64,000 bases of DNA from Hymenopellis radicata (taxonomy: Eukaryota > Basidiomycota > Agaricomycetes > Agaricales > Physalacriaceae): assembly GCA_015501595.1 (NCBI GenBank), contig JADNRX010000001.1:992001-1056000 (forward strand), read 5' to 3'. Numbering within the stretch: the stretch's first letter is position 1; every line of letters starts with the position of its first letter. Positions 45,793 through 57,621 of this stretch are shown one piece after another. Under the pieces are notes generated by a model, which had not been told where the DNA came from, searched no databases, and was given only the letters and a program-made list of their open reading frames with translations. The translations under genes and the position numbers were made by a program.

Positions 45793-48204
45793 CTAAGAGA
45801 TCGCTGTTGCCCTTCGCGAGGGAACGGGGCCCGAATATGAGTGCGGCATACGTGCCATGTTAGCACTGGACCGCGAAGACATGGATGAAGCTTGCATACG
45901 CGCCGCCGAAGCTGAAGCAGGTTCACTGGCTCTACCTCTGGGCGACGGACGTACAGGCTGTGCAGAATCGTCACTAAGTCGACGATGGTGACCCATCGGC
46001 CGGTGCGGCGAAGAGGATGAGGAACGATTCGAAGTCGCTTGATTAACGCGATCTGTACTCCTGTTCATGCTGTTCCGAGAAGGTGACTGAGATGGCGATT
46101 GAGAAGGAGAGGCGGAATGCTGAGATCTAGGACGAGGGTACTGATGGAGCATGAAAGGAGCAGTGGGTGGTAAAAGAGGCATGTCAAAGGACGAAGGGGG
46201 TGAGGTCAAGAACGGCATCGGCGGCGGAAGTAAAAGCGTCGGTGAAGAGGGCACGAGGCTAGTATTACTGGAGGACCATCGACCGTGCACGTTGGAGGTC
46301 GAGGCCGCCGAGTGTCGCTTCGCTACATCATCTGACGAGGAAGAATAGACTGAGGACGGCCGCGATCCTCCTTGTGAATGATAGTTAGAATGTCCTGTCA
46401 AGCTCGATGGACGAGAGTTGGCAGCCCCTGCTTCTGATCCCTGTCGTCGAGGAGGAGGCGCGATGGGATCGTACGCAACCCTCGAATACTTCGAAGACTG
46501 CTGTGATTCCTTGTTCGCGTTACTCCTCAAGGAGGCTATCGAGCTGGAATTCGATATCGCCTTGCTGCTGCTCCCCATCTTTTGAGTCTCTCTCCTAGTC
46601 CGAGCTGCAGCGATCTCTTCGGCATACAATCGCTTGTTGCGCTCCTCATCCATAGCCCGCTTCTCCATATCCCAAGCCTTTCTCTCCTTTTCCCACTGAA
46701 GGCGTTGTTCCTCGCGTACCTGTCTCTCCTTCTCGATCCGAGCCTGCTCCTCCGCGAATTGGCGCCGTTCCTTTTGCTGTCGCAAAAACTTGGCCTTGGC
46801 CTCACGTTGTTTCTTGACTCGCATGATGTAGCCGATCGGAATTTGATCCTCTTTGTCGTCCTCGGCGAAACGTACACCCCGTTTCACGGTCTGAGGTGGA
46901 GAGGGCGGTGGGGATGGAGGTAACATTTGCAATGTTTTGGGTGAATCAGCCTCCTTGCGTAGAGGTGATGGTGCCGTCGGTTGCAGGGAGAGTTTATGTG
47001 ACACTGTGTTATGATGGTCAGCGTGCGGGTTAAATAAAACAGCTCGATGACTCACAAGAGCCATGAGAAAAGCTACTGGTCGGAGAGAGTGGTACATCCG
47101 TCGCGGGTGTCTCTGAAGCTGACTGTAGCGGCGAGGTTTCCGCGAGTGCCTCTGCCTGAGGCTGTTCGGAAAAGTCAATCATGGCTTCAATGGCCTCGGA
47201 GAACTCTAGGTCTGGAACAGCGAAACGCGTCCCTGTTACCGTTTGGCGAGTGATGCCGTCACCGGCGGGAAGCCAGACTGAAAAGCGATGCTCGAAGCAG
47301 GGACGGTCAATCCAGCGGCGGAGTCCGGAGAGTGCTCAAGGACCTTGGTGGACTTGGGCAGTGCGATCTCGTCGATAGATGGTGCAAAAGGCGGAAGAAG
47401 TGATGGCGGACACTTGACGCTGAACGGAAGGATGGACGCCTGCTCAGAGGAACTGAGTGGGTCCGAAGGGTCATGCAAACGATGTAAGAGGTGTTTTTTA
47501 AGCATTAGGGAATGGAGGGTTTCCTGACGTGACAATGGGCCTCGATTAGTTGAACGCGGGTAACTGAGATTTTGAGGATTACGAGACGGAGGAGACAGGA
47601 CGAAGGGCGATGCAGAGGGCCGAGAAACCAACGCATTTTGAAGGAGACCGGAAAGACATTTCCGTGAGATTGGAACGGCAGATGAGGGGATGGAACGGCC
47701 GTGTACCGGTGCGGCGGGGAGAGATTCATCGTCGTCATCATCATCTGAGTCTGACGTGTCTAGGTCAGAGTCTTGCACCGGTGGGGCAGTTCGGATGCCA
47801 GGTGGTGGCGGGCGGAGCAGAGGCGGCGGGTGAGAAGGAAGCCATTCCCGATTTGAGTCTTGAGTTTCAGTATGCTTAACCTTTGTGACGGAAGGCTTTT
47901 TACTCAACCATGAGTTAATCCATGATTTGCTCTTTGCCGGAGCATGGTCTAGAGATATTGGGATATCGTCTGGCGTCTGCAAACTGGCGGAGCCACTGGA
48001 AGATGCGGAAGACTGGCCGACATCGCTACCCCTGCCGAAGTGTGGAGGGGATGATGGGGACAAAACTACAGGGGAGTTGAGCGTGTCGACGCGCCGCACG
48101 TTTTTCTTGGACGCGGGCAGTGATGGCGAGCTTGCCGATGGCTGGGGAGGCGAAGAGTCATTCTTCTCGCGCCGCGGCCCAAAGACAGAAGTAAATCGGC
48201 GCAT
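45793..48204 (-). CDS. Large low-complexity coiled-coil protein of unknown function
   Basis: Two long open stretches read as one gene. From MRRFTSVFGPRREKNDSS at 48204 the first (to about 47240) is Ser/Pro-rich with an Asp run near residue 155. The second (47220..45793) has LEFSEAIEAMIDFSE, then a short basic motif (VKRGVRFAEDDKEDQIPIGY) followed by a strong coiled coil of about 85 residues (KKQREAKAKFLRQQKERRQF and on), then a Ser/Pro/Arg-rich tail ending PVPSRRATAIS. Near 47215-47240 the frame must shift by one base (the first frame reaches a TAA just after LAKR). An intron that fits could not be placed, so either a very short intron or a frameshift exists. The motif RVxF-like GVRFAED resembles protein-phosphatase-1 docking sites (inference). 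Confidence 0.7.
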
Positions 48205-48582
48205 TGGGACGGCAATATCAGAAAGACATTAGGACGGCGAGGTGGTTGAGGTAAAAATAAGGAATGATGGCGCAAGACGGCGAGGAGAGACCAACAACGG
48301 GTTGATACAACGGGTACTGCAGCGAGGTGGTGCGAAACGACGCAATTCCGGTGATAACCTAGACAGCCAGCATCAGAATCAAGAACGCCGGCGATGGCAA
48401 CGACGACGAGCAAGTACTCACTGCGCTGCGTCCGACAATGCCAACGGTCGTCCGGAACAAACCAGGTCAGAGAAGAGAAAGATGCAAAGACAACATGTCT
48501 ATGTTGATCGGACCGGGTACCTTGCTCAGCAACATTACGCCTCTCATGGGAAAAAGGCACATCATCTCAAACGTTCCTCAGA
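48205..48582. other. Gap with no gene seen
   Basis: Between the start of the coiled-coil gene and the stop of the Rrn7-like gene. Plus-strand frames here are Arg-rich, without homology, and are probably chance. Confidence 0.35.
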
Positions 48583-50776
48583 TCACAAAGTACTGCTTAT
48601 TGTGGGAGTCTGGTTGCTACTGCCTCTTGTTCTGGCCCCACCTCTCTTGTGACTCTTCCACCATTCAAGAATACTACGCTCGTACCGCTCCATGACACGA
48701 AACACATCCTCCTCTCCTGCTCTCACCAGTCTCGCACCACGTCTCACAAGCATGTTCAAGTCAGGCGATACACTACCCCCGTTGTCAGCCCCAATGAAAA
48801 TCTTATGTTTCTCGCCTGGCCGAGTATTCGGCTTCTCGTCAACGCCTGTTGCGTGCAATGGCCCGCGGATGGAGACCTCCGGTTGTTTCCTGTCCCACTC
48901 ACCCTTGCGTAAGGGAAAATACTTACCCACTACGCTGTTCTTTTCTATTTCTGTATCAGCGACGTGCCGTAAATGTTACGCACAGTTAGCGCACCTTCAA
49001 CATCACCGAGTAAAGCCTGTTCGCATAGTCTGACATACTCATCTATAATCGAATCGCTTAGATCGCCGACCGTCCTGGCGCCACTTTCAACGTCTGTGTA
49101 ATGCTAAATTTGTTCAACGCACACTTGCGTTTCAGGTCTGAACAGCTCTTCCATTCTCTTCGCCTCATGCTTCTCCATGGCCGCCACTGAGTCAAGGAAT
49201 TCGTCGATCCTAGGAAGGCCTACGGCCGGATCGCCAGGGTCTGCCGGAATTCTGTAACGTATGTAGGCGCCACTATTATTGTCTTGACTAGATGATGATT
49301 TACCTTTCCACACCGTCGAGTCCGTAAACCATTTTGAGCACAACGATCGTACCTGCCACAAATCCCAGCTCCGCAGGTACGTGGTCGTATGTGTGGTAAT
49401 CCGGATCGCTCCCTTTAGTCCGCTCAAGAGATGGCGCAAGAGTGTAGTTAACGCTCAGGGGCAAGTCAAGGATCCTTGACAGCTGCTTCGTCATTTGGTA
49501 AAGTATGGCTTTTAAGCGGAATGAGGAGACGAAATCAAAGTGAATTAGGAATGCACATACGAGTTCCTCCAAGGGCCCTCGTTACACGCCATAGCAATGG
49601 TGCCGCGTTGAGCTCTGGTGTCGAAATGTTGTACGAGAGATTCACCTTTTTTGCTAATCTTGACGTTAGCGCATGTAGTGCGAATAACTTTGGAGGCCGC
49701 TAAACGAAGCCCTAACTGAGAGAAGTTCGCTTAGTCGGTTCCAGCTCTCACCTGCATTGACAGAGACTGGATAGTTTGCTTCGTCAAATGAACTACCATC
49801 GACGACGGTATGAATTTGGCTGAGTCCAGGTACGGCAGCTCGTAAGCTTCAATTGCGCTTGAGAATGAAAGGAGATCATTATGTCGTCAATCAACGTCAA
49901 ATGAACGCCCATGATACCTGATCAAGTCGCTATACATTATTGGTATCCGCAACATCCAGCAAGCTAAAGCTAGCACCGCTATCGTGCTAGCCAAGGACCT
50001 GTACTTGTTTAGATCAGGCGAACGTTTCCGACGATCCACATTGGGTGGGTCGCTGGTGTCAGAGCTAGCTTCTTCCTCGTCGGAGCTTGTATCCGCCTCT
50101 AGAGCGGCGACGATGGGATCGTCCTCAGCATCCTCGCTGTTTTCTGGCGCCGAGAATTTTTCGCCGTCCTCGTCCTTGGCAGCATTGACAGTGTCAATAC
50201 TCTCGCCGTGAACGTAATAATATGGTTCGGGCGGCGGATGTTCAGGAAGAAGAGTCAAATTTAAAGCCCAGAGATCCTTGCAGACGAGCTGGGTAGCAGC
50301 TAAGAGGTAAGGGCGGCTGGGATAGTGCGGGAAACACGAACCTCAAACTCTTGGGGGAGTTCCCAAAGTCGTATAAGCGCAGCGATCTGTTTGCGAAGGA
50401 TCAACTGAAGGCACTGGTAGTACAAAAAAGTGCCGCGTGGGCCATGATACACTGCGAAAGCTTGAATGGCCGGCGGAACGAGAAGAGCGTACAACTAACA
50501 TTCGGGGTTAGCCCGTCCTATCCCGCTCTCGTCCACCTTTTTCTTTCGACCAGATTTGAGTGTTCGTTTGTGCACTGCGTGGGCACCCATTGCTTCCGCT
50601 TCCACAGTCTCATTCCTATAATCCTATCAGCGGTAAATACGCGGGCGAGTAACATTTTTATTCATTGATGATTCTACCTGCAAAATGTGGCCTTCACTAC
50701 ACGCAATCAGACCGCTGGATGGCTCCTTGTGCCATTGTCGCGAACGGCATATTGGACAGCGACGACGCGGTGCCAT
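48583..50776 (-). CDS. RRN7: RNA polymerase I initiation factor Rrn7/TAF1B-like
   Basis: TFIIB-like subunit of the Pol I core factor. The N-terminal exon begins MAPRRRCPICRSRQWHKEPS at 50776 and carries a zinc ribbon (CPIC ... IACSEGH). Next come cyclin-fold pieces: LLVPPAIQAFAVYHGP, YYQCLQLILRKQIAALIRLW, an acidic disordered insert with many Asp/Glu/Ser (around 50090-50200), then RSLASTIAVLALACWMLRIP and AKFIPSSMVVHLTKQTI. Later exons hold AMACNEGPW, LYQMTKQLSRILDLPLSV and LGFVAGTIVVLKMVYGLDG. The last exon (48930..48583) gives GKYFPLRKGEWDRKQPEVSI and ends in a basic tail. About ten exons. The zinc ribbon plus the cyclin-fold pieces support Rrn7; a diverged orthologue is likely. Confidence 0.82.
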
Positions 50777-50844
50777 GATGATGGTCGCGAAACAAATTGT
50801 TGTTGGTCACTCTCGTCACGTCGCGAACGTTACTCTTTCCCGTC
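50777..50844. promoter_or_regulatory. 68-bp divergent promoter, Rrn7-like / J-domain protein
   Basis: Only 68 bases separate the two divergent ATGs, so both core promoters and leaders must be contained here or extend into the opposing coding sequence. It contains GTCACGTCGCGAACG near 50815; no TATA box is seen. Confidence 0.6.
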
Positions 50845-52127
50845 ATGAGGGCGCTCTTTTTGGTTTTCCTCGCAGCTCTGGTAGCGGCTGTTTTCGGGTA
50901 AGCTTTTGTCCTTTCTCGTTACTTTCGTCGCTGACATGGCATGCAAGATGGGATAAGGTTCAATAGCAACAACTTTTAATGAGACGGAGGCTTATTCGCG
51001 GTTTTAACAGGAAGATCATGAAATCTTCGACCTCGTCAGCGCAGTGGAGTCTTCGGAGGGCAAGGGAACGACTTTCTACTCGTGGCTAGATGTGCCGTCG
51101 ACTGCCACCACAGCAGAAATTGCCAAGGCGTACAGAAAAATGAGCATGCAGCTGCAGTGAGTTGTCAACGTTGCTGCAAGCACATATCGCTCAATATTCA
51201 CTCTCACAGTCCCGACAAAAACCCCAATGACAACAAAATTCATGAGCGTTTTGCTCGCCTAGGCGTCGTGTCAACCATCTTGCGAAACAAGGACAGCAGG
51301 GCGAGGTAGTTTCCCTAGTGTCGGCCTTGCCAACCCTCCATTAATTTCCTGTTTCCAGATATGACTTTTTCTACAAGAACGGCGTGCCAAAGTGGCGTGG
51401 CACGGCTATTACTACTCTAGATTTAGACCTGGCTTGGGCGTACGTGGCTCCAGACAGTGCTCAACGTCACTCACATTTCAGTTTAGTCTGTTCTCGTTTT
51501 CCTTATCATTCTGACTTCGGGACTGCAATATCTGGTCCAGAAGCTCAACTACAAACGCGACCTTGGACGAATAGAGCAAATCCAGAAGAACGCCCGTCTC
51601 GCCGCGTGGGGCGCCAAACTCGTACCTGTCGATGGCAAACGAAAGGTCTGTCGCGGAATTCATTATCCGTTCTTCATCGTGTTAACTTCCAGCCAGGTCA
51701 AAGTCAATCTTGGAGGTCCCCCTTCGCGTGATGAGGATGGTAATCCCATTCGAGGGCGCACCATAGACATGGTTGTCGACGGCCAGGACACTTACATTGT
51801 ATGACATCTTGTCTTCAACCTGATGCATGTCTCTCATATACCTTCTAGATTGACGGCTCAGGCATGATGGAGCCTCTCGACTCCTCTTCTGCTGTCCCGC
51901 CTCACATCAAGCGGACATGGTTCTTGGCTCTTGTCTTTAGCTTCTACCACCGCCTCTTCAAATCGGCAGAGTCGTCCGCAGCCGAAGTGAGCGAAGACGA
52001 AGACGGCACCGAATCGTCCTCCGAAGCCAGCGGGACTTCTACGCCTAACGGAAACGGACTGGGAGGGAAGTACGCGCCAATTAACAAGGCTGGTGGTCGG
52101 CGCCGGAAAGCACCTAAGAAGCGGTAG
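50845..52127 (+). CDS. ER membrane J-domain protein (Hsp40), ERdj1/Erj5-like
   Basis: Co-chaperone that would stimulate an Hsp70 (BiP/Kar2) in the ER lumen. Starts MRALFLVFLAALVAAVFG, a clear signal peptide. Then EDHEIFDLVSAVESSEG, and the J domain: TFYSWLDVPSTATTAEIAKA, YRKMSMQLHPDKNPND (HPD intact, split by an intron before PDK), RFARLGVVSTILRNKDSRAR and YDFFYKNG. A TM helix follows (LVLVFLIILTSGLQYLV), and the C-terminal part is cytosolic with KLNYKRDLGRIEQIQKNARL and a basic acidic-then-KKR end (52125-52127 stop). One J domain plus one TM is the DNAJC1/Erj5-like layout; it is not Sec63, which has a second domain. About nine exons. Confidence 0.85.
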
Positions 52128-52225
52128 ATCATATATTTATGTGTATAGTACATCGGTATAATGTGATGCAATGGATCCGGCATAAAGTAAAATAGTCGTA
52201 ACAGGTCGGGAATGCGTACACAGAG

Positions 52226-54088
52226 TCAAAGCACTTTGGGCTGTCCATTTACAAAGAACCACCGAACCAGGTCCAATGTTGCAACTGAATCTTCTACAGA
52301 TGAATGTCCTACAGTGCTTCCCCCTGCTTGGATCTTCACTCCCAGGTGTTGTCGTGCTCTGATAGTGGTCAGTAGGAATGGCGAAATTTAACATACTTGA
52401 CGTACAAATCTCGAAGTGCGCGTCTATACGGAGGTCCATGTGGGTGAGGAAACATGATAGCGGTGTCAACACAGCGATGGTGTATGATACGAAGCGTCTT
52501 CAGATCGTTCTCCAAGGCATGTCCAATCAAAATAGTCTCCGAATTCATGATTGTGTTGAGAGCCTTTCGGATTTCAGAAAGCGGTCGCGTCGCCTTGGCG
52601 TATATTTCTTGGTTTATGCCGGAGAATCTTGTGTTGAAGTCGCTAGGTAAGAAGTATATGATTGGCTATAAGAATTAGAGAAGAGAAATGTTACGGACAG
52701 GATGTGGACACCTTCGTCCATTTGAACAATCTCATCGAACACTTCGGTTCCTGTTGCGTCTATGACAGAGACTCGGGCGACACGCATACCGCCTGTGGTA
52801 TATATCATTTCACAATCCAGAGCAACAATATCCAACGCGTTATGCGACGGCGATGGCGAAGGGAGCGGGGAGAAAGCGTGCCGTGCATGTAAGATAGCAG
52901 GCTCAGACTCGTAGAAGACGTGTGATCCCCTAGCGCAGCCCTCGACTTCGGATACAGCTCTCGAACAGCAACTATAGACTTTGAAACGGTCACCTAGCGC
53001 GATTTCTTTAATGCGAGGAGCCGACATGTCGGAAGATTACTTACCGGCGGTCTTCTTTGTGTATGGTCGACCCCAGTGATGCAGACATTCGTCGGGATCG
53101 GGGTCCGATTTGACCATGAACGGTTCTTTGCAGCGCTCGCATGTCGTGGTGTTTCCAACCAGACTGGGATTCGAGCCGCCTTCGCCTGGAGGTATGAGAG
53201 TTACATAATTCCATTTGTTCATATCTTCCAGCGAGAGGATATGTGGCGTCAGATGTTTAGCAGTCAAGTTGAAAGCTTTGATGGAGTTGCGTGCCTCCAC
53301 GCGCGCTGCTATTTCTCCCGTCGTTCCTACTGAATCATGCAAGATGGAATCGGGAATAGCGCGTTTCTTGAGAGATGCTGCAGACTGTATCATAGCCTAC
53401 CCCAAAGGTGTTAAAGAACGAGACTGAAAGGACTGGATTTATCCGCACATTTCGATAGGATTGCTTGCTGGCGGCCTGGTAGATCTCTTCCTCTTGCTTG
53501 AGGGCATGTTCAGATGCGAGTGTGGGATTTGTTGGAAGAATGGCATTGTACAAGACGACAAAATGGTCATATAGTGTTTTCAGCATGGCCTTGGTGAGGA
53601 GCAGAGATAAGTCCTGCCTCGAGGCGGATGCAGGAGGGATAAGGTTCGTGACTTACCTGGCGTACTGGAACAGCAACACGGGACGTCGCTGGAGTAACCT
53701 GGAGAACGGGCGGGCCTGCGCTAGGCTGCGAGAACGTGAATTACAGATGGGCGAGCAAGACTGCGAGCAGTGACTGACAGCAGGTGTTGTTGATGACTTT
53801 GCAGGCACAGACTTGCGTCCAGAGGCGGGTCCGATGATCTGTAGCTTCCGAGGCGGCTCTCCCGTCAAGCCGCTTGGCGTGCGCACCGGGGACGGCGCTG
53901 CTGGACGTTTGCTGGGAACTGCCGATGTCGTCCGGGACATTGAGCTTGTCGTTGCTGGTGCATTTGCTACTGTGACCAACGGCGGTGGAGGCGGTAAATC
54001 AGGCCGATGAGAAAACAAACAGTTTGGACGCGTGCAGCAAGCCTTGTCTGGACAAGGCGTTTGGAATAGCTGCAGAGAGGAAAACATT
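52226..54088 (-). CDS. RNA exonuclease, Rex3/REXO1-like (DEDDh)
   Basis: 3'-5' exonuclease of the RNase D/T fold, likely acting on structured-RNA ends. Starts MFSSLQLFQTPCPDKACCTR at 54088; TPCPDKACCTRPNCLFSH forms a CCCH zinc finger. A Pro/Ser/Ala-rich linker follows. Then QSAASLKKRAIPDSIL, a second Cys cluster (TCERCKEPFMVK, CLHHWGRPY), and the exonuclease domain: DIVALDCEMIYTTGG (motif I DxE), DFNTRFSGIN, ILIGHALENDLKTLRIIHH (motif II), VDTAIMFPH, and GHSSVEDSVATLDL (motif III). The end is RWFFVNGQPKVL, TGA at 52226. Family placement is secure; which of Rex1, Rex3 or Rex4 is inferred from the CCCH finger and the second Cys cluster. Divergent to ceramide synthase copy B with 130 bp between. 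Confidence 0.85.
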
Positions 54089-54218
54089 ATTGACGGGAAT
54101 CAAGACGCGTGAGCCAATGCGGTAATAGACAAGCGGACTGGGAAAACGGGTACTCGGCTCTCTCTGTCTCTCTCTCACTTTCTCCGAGTCTCTGTGACAA
54201 CGACGACCTCCGTTGGCA
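54089..54218. promoter_or_regulatory. 130-bp divergent promoter, Rex3-like / ceramide synthase B
   Basis: Short intergenic region with a CT-dinucleotide run (CTCTCTCTGTCTCTCTCTC near 54156-54174), typical of fungal leaders without a TATA box. Confidence 0.5.
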
Positions 54219-56007
54219 ATGTCGACCACCTCGCCGAAGAGCAGAAAGCGGAACGTACCCTTCACCGTCATCACTGACCGAATCGAGTGAGCAATTTACC
54301 TTTTTTCCTTGGCGTTGCAATGCTCAACGCGGTAGACACGATCCTGCTCACCATCTTGCGGGGCTCTGGCCTCAGACGTGCGTCCATGGCCCTCTATAGT
54401 CTTTTTCTAGTACTCACAGCAGTATGCAGCCCGCTCGGCAGACTGACCCCAGTCGGTGAACGGAGCAGATCACCCTCCTTCCGGCCCAACGCACCCGCTT
54501 ATTCCACTGTATCGCCTTTTCTAAAGTGGGCCGTCATACCAAGTTCGTCTTCGTTTCTGAATCTTAGCCGCACGTTATGAACGTAACTTTTATCTGTTTA
54601 GCGGAGGCATTAAAGATCCTTGTTGTACCTGTAATTCTCTACCTCAACTGGGAGCTGGTCGCGCCATGGATGGGCAAATCCCTCGAACCCATCGTCTCCC
54701 CATACTTGGGCCATTATCCCGTTACCGACTCGAGCCGAAACCCGTTTCAGGTCTTCTTCTTGCTCTCCCACTACGTGCCAACTTCCGCTCCGGACGACCC
54801 ACGCTACCAAAAAGGGTACTACGATTTAACATTCATTGCCTATTACATCGTCTTTTGGTCCATGGTCCGACAAGTAATTACCATAAATATTTGTCGGCCT
54901 ATCGCGCGTTATTTCGGTATCCGAAAGGCAGCCAAACTTGAACGGTTTGGCGAACAGGGATATGCCATGATTTACTTTCTCGTCATGGGTTACTGGGGCT
55001 ACGTATGTCACTGGCATTTCCGTATAACTTTGTGAGTGACGTCTCGAACCAGCGTATAATGGGGCAACTTCCCACATTTTGGTATCGTACCGAATATTTC
55101 TTCATCGGTTCGCCTCTCTTCTTCGCACTCTTGACGACTGACTTATGACTAACGGCAGACTATCCTCATTGGGATATGAAACCGGAGCTCAAACGATACT
55201 ATCTCATGCAAATGGCCTACTGGTGTCAACAGTTCCTCATTCTTGTCCTTGGCCTAGAGAAACCTCGAAAGGACTACGCTGAGTTGGTCGCCCACCACTT
55301 CGTCACAATTTGGCTCGTTGGGTAGGGTTAGCTACTCTGCTCTGGAATCTTCTCTGACAACCATCTCGCAGTTGGAGTTACTTGGTTAATTTGACTCTGA
55401 TTGGGAATGCAGTCTACATGAGTATGGATATTCCGGATTCATCCTTAGCTGTGCGCAATATCTCTTCAACCGTGAGGGACAACGAACTCACTGATTCTAG
55501 CTATCTAAACTCTTAAACTATATGCAAAAGGACCGGGCAAAAACGATCGCATTTGCACTCCTTATAGTCCTGTGGACGTAGGTTTCAAACACTCTGTGGA
55601 TTACGACTTTCTTACCCTACGTTCAGGTACTTCCGCCACATTTTGAACCTTGTTATTTTATGGTCCGTTTGGTTTGATTTCGAACTGATTCCGTATGTTT
55701 CTGCCTAACTCTGGTGTATCCGCATCGATTCACATGTCGACAGTGAAACTTCGAGGGTGTGGGACCCGGCAGCGGGTTACTGGATGCCAGCATGGATGAG
55801 ATACCAGATTTTCATACCTATCGCGCTTCTTCAGGCCCTCAATCTATTCTGGTACTACCTCATCATGCGCATCCTCGTCAGGTAAGAGCATCGGCTCCAC
55901 GTCCTGTTAAATAATCACTCAAGGTTTTTAGGACGTTGTTGTATTCTAAACTTGACGATGAACGATCCGACGACGAAGATGATGGTGAAGGTGACAAGGA
56001 AGATTGA
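54219..56007 (+). CDS. LAG1: Ceramide synthase LAG1/LAC1, copy B
   Basis: ER sphingolipid enzyme, paralogue of copy A (23461..25238), with the same intron order. Starts MSTTSPKSRKRNVPFTVITD at 54219; exons give FLKWAVIP, then EALKILVVPVILYLNWELVA, PWMGKSLEPIVSPYLG, YYDLTFIAYYIVFWSMVRQV (TM) and LERFGEQGYAMIYFLVMG. The Lag1 motif is KDYAELVAHHFVTIWLVG with both His, then LIGNAVYMSMDIPDSSLA. Compared with copy A, Ala replaces Val before the His pair. The last exons end with KLDDERSDDEDDGEGD and KED, TGA at 56005-56007. About eleven exons; no break found. The splice at the second coding exon uses donor GTTCGT in both copies, which supports the model. Confidence 0.9.
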
Positions 56008-56226
56008 TATCCCAAAGACGCGATCTCTTGTAATGCACAATTTAAACGTTGCGTTAATGAGAACCCATTTACTCCGAGCAGGTTTCGACAAGGAAAATGA
56101 AAGCCATTCACGTCGCGATGCGTGGTGTTCTTCTCTGCCTTGTACGAGTCTTGCAGCCTCACCCGTTATCGCTACTAGTATCTGTTACCTCGAAGCAAAG
56201 TCTTGCTCAGATCCCTTTTCATCCCG

Positions 56227-57020
56227 ATGAGCAGGAAGAGAACACGAGACGCGGTCAGGTCCCACATGGATCTGAAATTCAAGCGCAATATAAAGGCGGC
56301 CCTTCGGAACTGCTACTTACTGCTTCAATGACGGTGACCCGAGCGTCGTCTGGGGACGCTGGTATTTGCAGAGAACCGGGAGTTCTACCACCCCAAGATC
56401 AACCAGATGATTTGGAATAAGTGGTCCTTGCGTTAAGTGTTGTTAACCCAAGTTGCTAACACATATATATAGACTCGCATGGATGCTAGACTCTCTACGT
56501 GGCCATGTACGACATGAACTATAAGCCTTGTACGGTTCATCCTGTCATATTTGACCTGCATGGGGGAGTTACAGTGATCTTCTGTAGACTCGATGCCAGT
56601 CGCTTCACCAAGCCGATCAGATCGTTGGTCCTCATCCCCTCAAAAAGCCGGCGTCGAGCGGCTGGTTCGAGACTAGGTCTTCTGCGGCTTGCCTATCGCA
56701 AGTTGCCTTACTTCAAAGGTCACATACCTGAGGCTTTGGGAGAGCCCGGTGTCGCTACAGAGCTATCAATGTTAAAAGACGGGGAGAAACTGTTTGCGCC
56801 GTCATACGTTATTCCTCATTTCCATTATCAGGTGATAAATTCTGTGTAGTATACACCGCTTGGAGAACAGGTACAGAAAGATGCGAGACGAGAAGAGGAG
56901 AGGGAAGATGAAACTGTACGAGAGGGAAAGAGCGGGCTTCCGCCGCCTACGGATGATGAGGACGGGAGCGACGGCGACGAAGAAATCGAGGATGATGTGG
57001 AATACGACTCGGATTCGTAG
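56227..57020 (+). CDS. Unrecognised protein with acidic C-terminus, exon structure uncertain
   Basis: A plausible start is MSRKRTRDAVRSHMDLKFKR at 56227. Pieces in changing frames suggest introns: LVFAENREFYHPKINQMIWN (about 56365-56430), TLYVAMYDMNYKPCTVHPVI (about 56490-56550) and FDLHGGVTVIF, then KLPYFKGHIPEALGEPGVAT (about 56700-56760). The last exon (about 56873..57020) reads VQKDARREEREDETVREGKS, then a strongly acidic tail (DDEDGSDGDEEIEDDVEYDS) to TAG at 57018-57020. I do not recognise the family. The middle pieces look conserved and protein-like, so a real or recently decayed gene is likely; the exon joins are guesses. Confidence 0.45.
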
Positions 57021-57621
57021 AAGCATAGTCCTTTTTACCGTTGAGTGGCTCTGGTCACCAACAAACGTCAACATCGCGCTGACCGTTTCTCAGTTCTCAG
57101 TTGTCAGTCAGTTGGCTCGATGACGATGCTGGTGTTTTGTTATCCCATTCAAGATCCTATTTTGCTATCAAGTTTGAATTCTATTTGGTGATTACTGTAA
57201 CTCAGTTCATCTCCGCTGCACTCACGGCCCGCACCCACGGTCCGCACACTCTCATGTGCACGCTGTATTCTTAGTTTGACTCGTGATCCTCTGACGGTGG
57301 ACCCCTCTTTCTTGTTCTCTCAGGGAAGAATGTGTGGCGCGACTAGTTCGGAGCTGTCTCCACGAGAAGCCAGGAGTGAGTACACCAATTGTATATCATT
57401 CTCGACAACTCGGCAACAGACTTACAATAGAAGCTCCCCGATTCGTATACTCAATGGAGAGTGGCGTTACTTCTCCCACTAGGATAGGCGCTTTGTCTCA
57501 AGCAGTTGACAGAACTTTGAGTTTCAGTCGTTTGAGCATGTTTTTCTCATGAAATCTCTGATGACACTCGTTCACAGAATAAAAGGCTCCCGTCTTTCGG
57601 ATTCAGCTCAACCCCAACATC
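57021..57621. other. Intergenic stretch, promoter side of the P450 gene
   Basis: 600 bases without a gene. No TATA box with good position is seen. A short frame at 57334-57552 has no homology. Confidence 0.35.

Noticed and set aside
51082..51309. Separate small gene at the J-domain region
   Set aside because: The frame is a shifted reading of the J-domain exon; the spliced frame with HPD fits far better.
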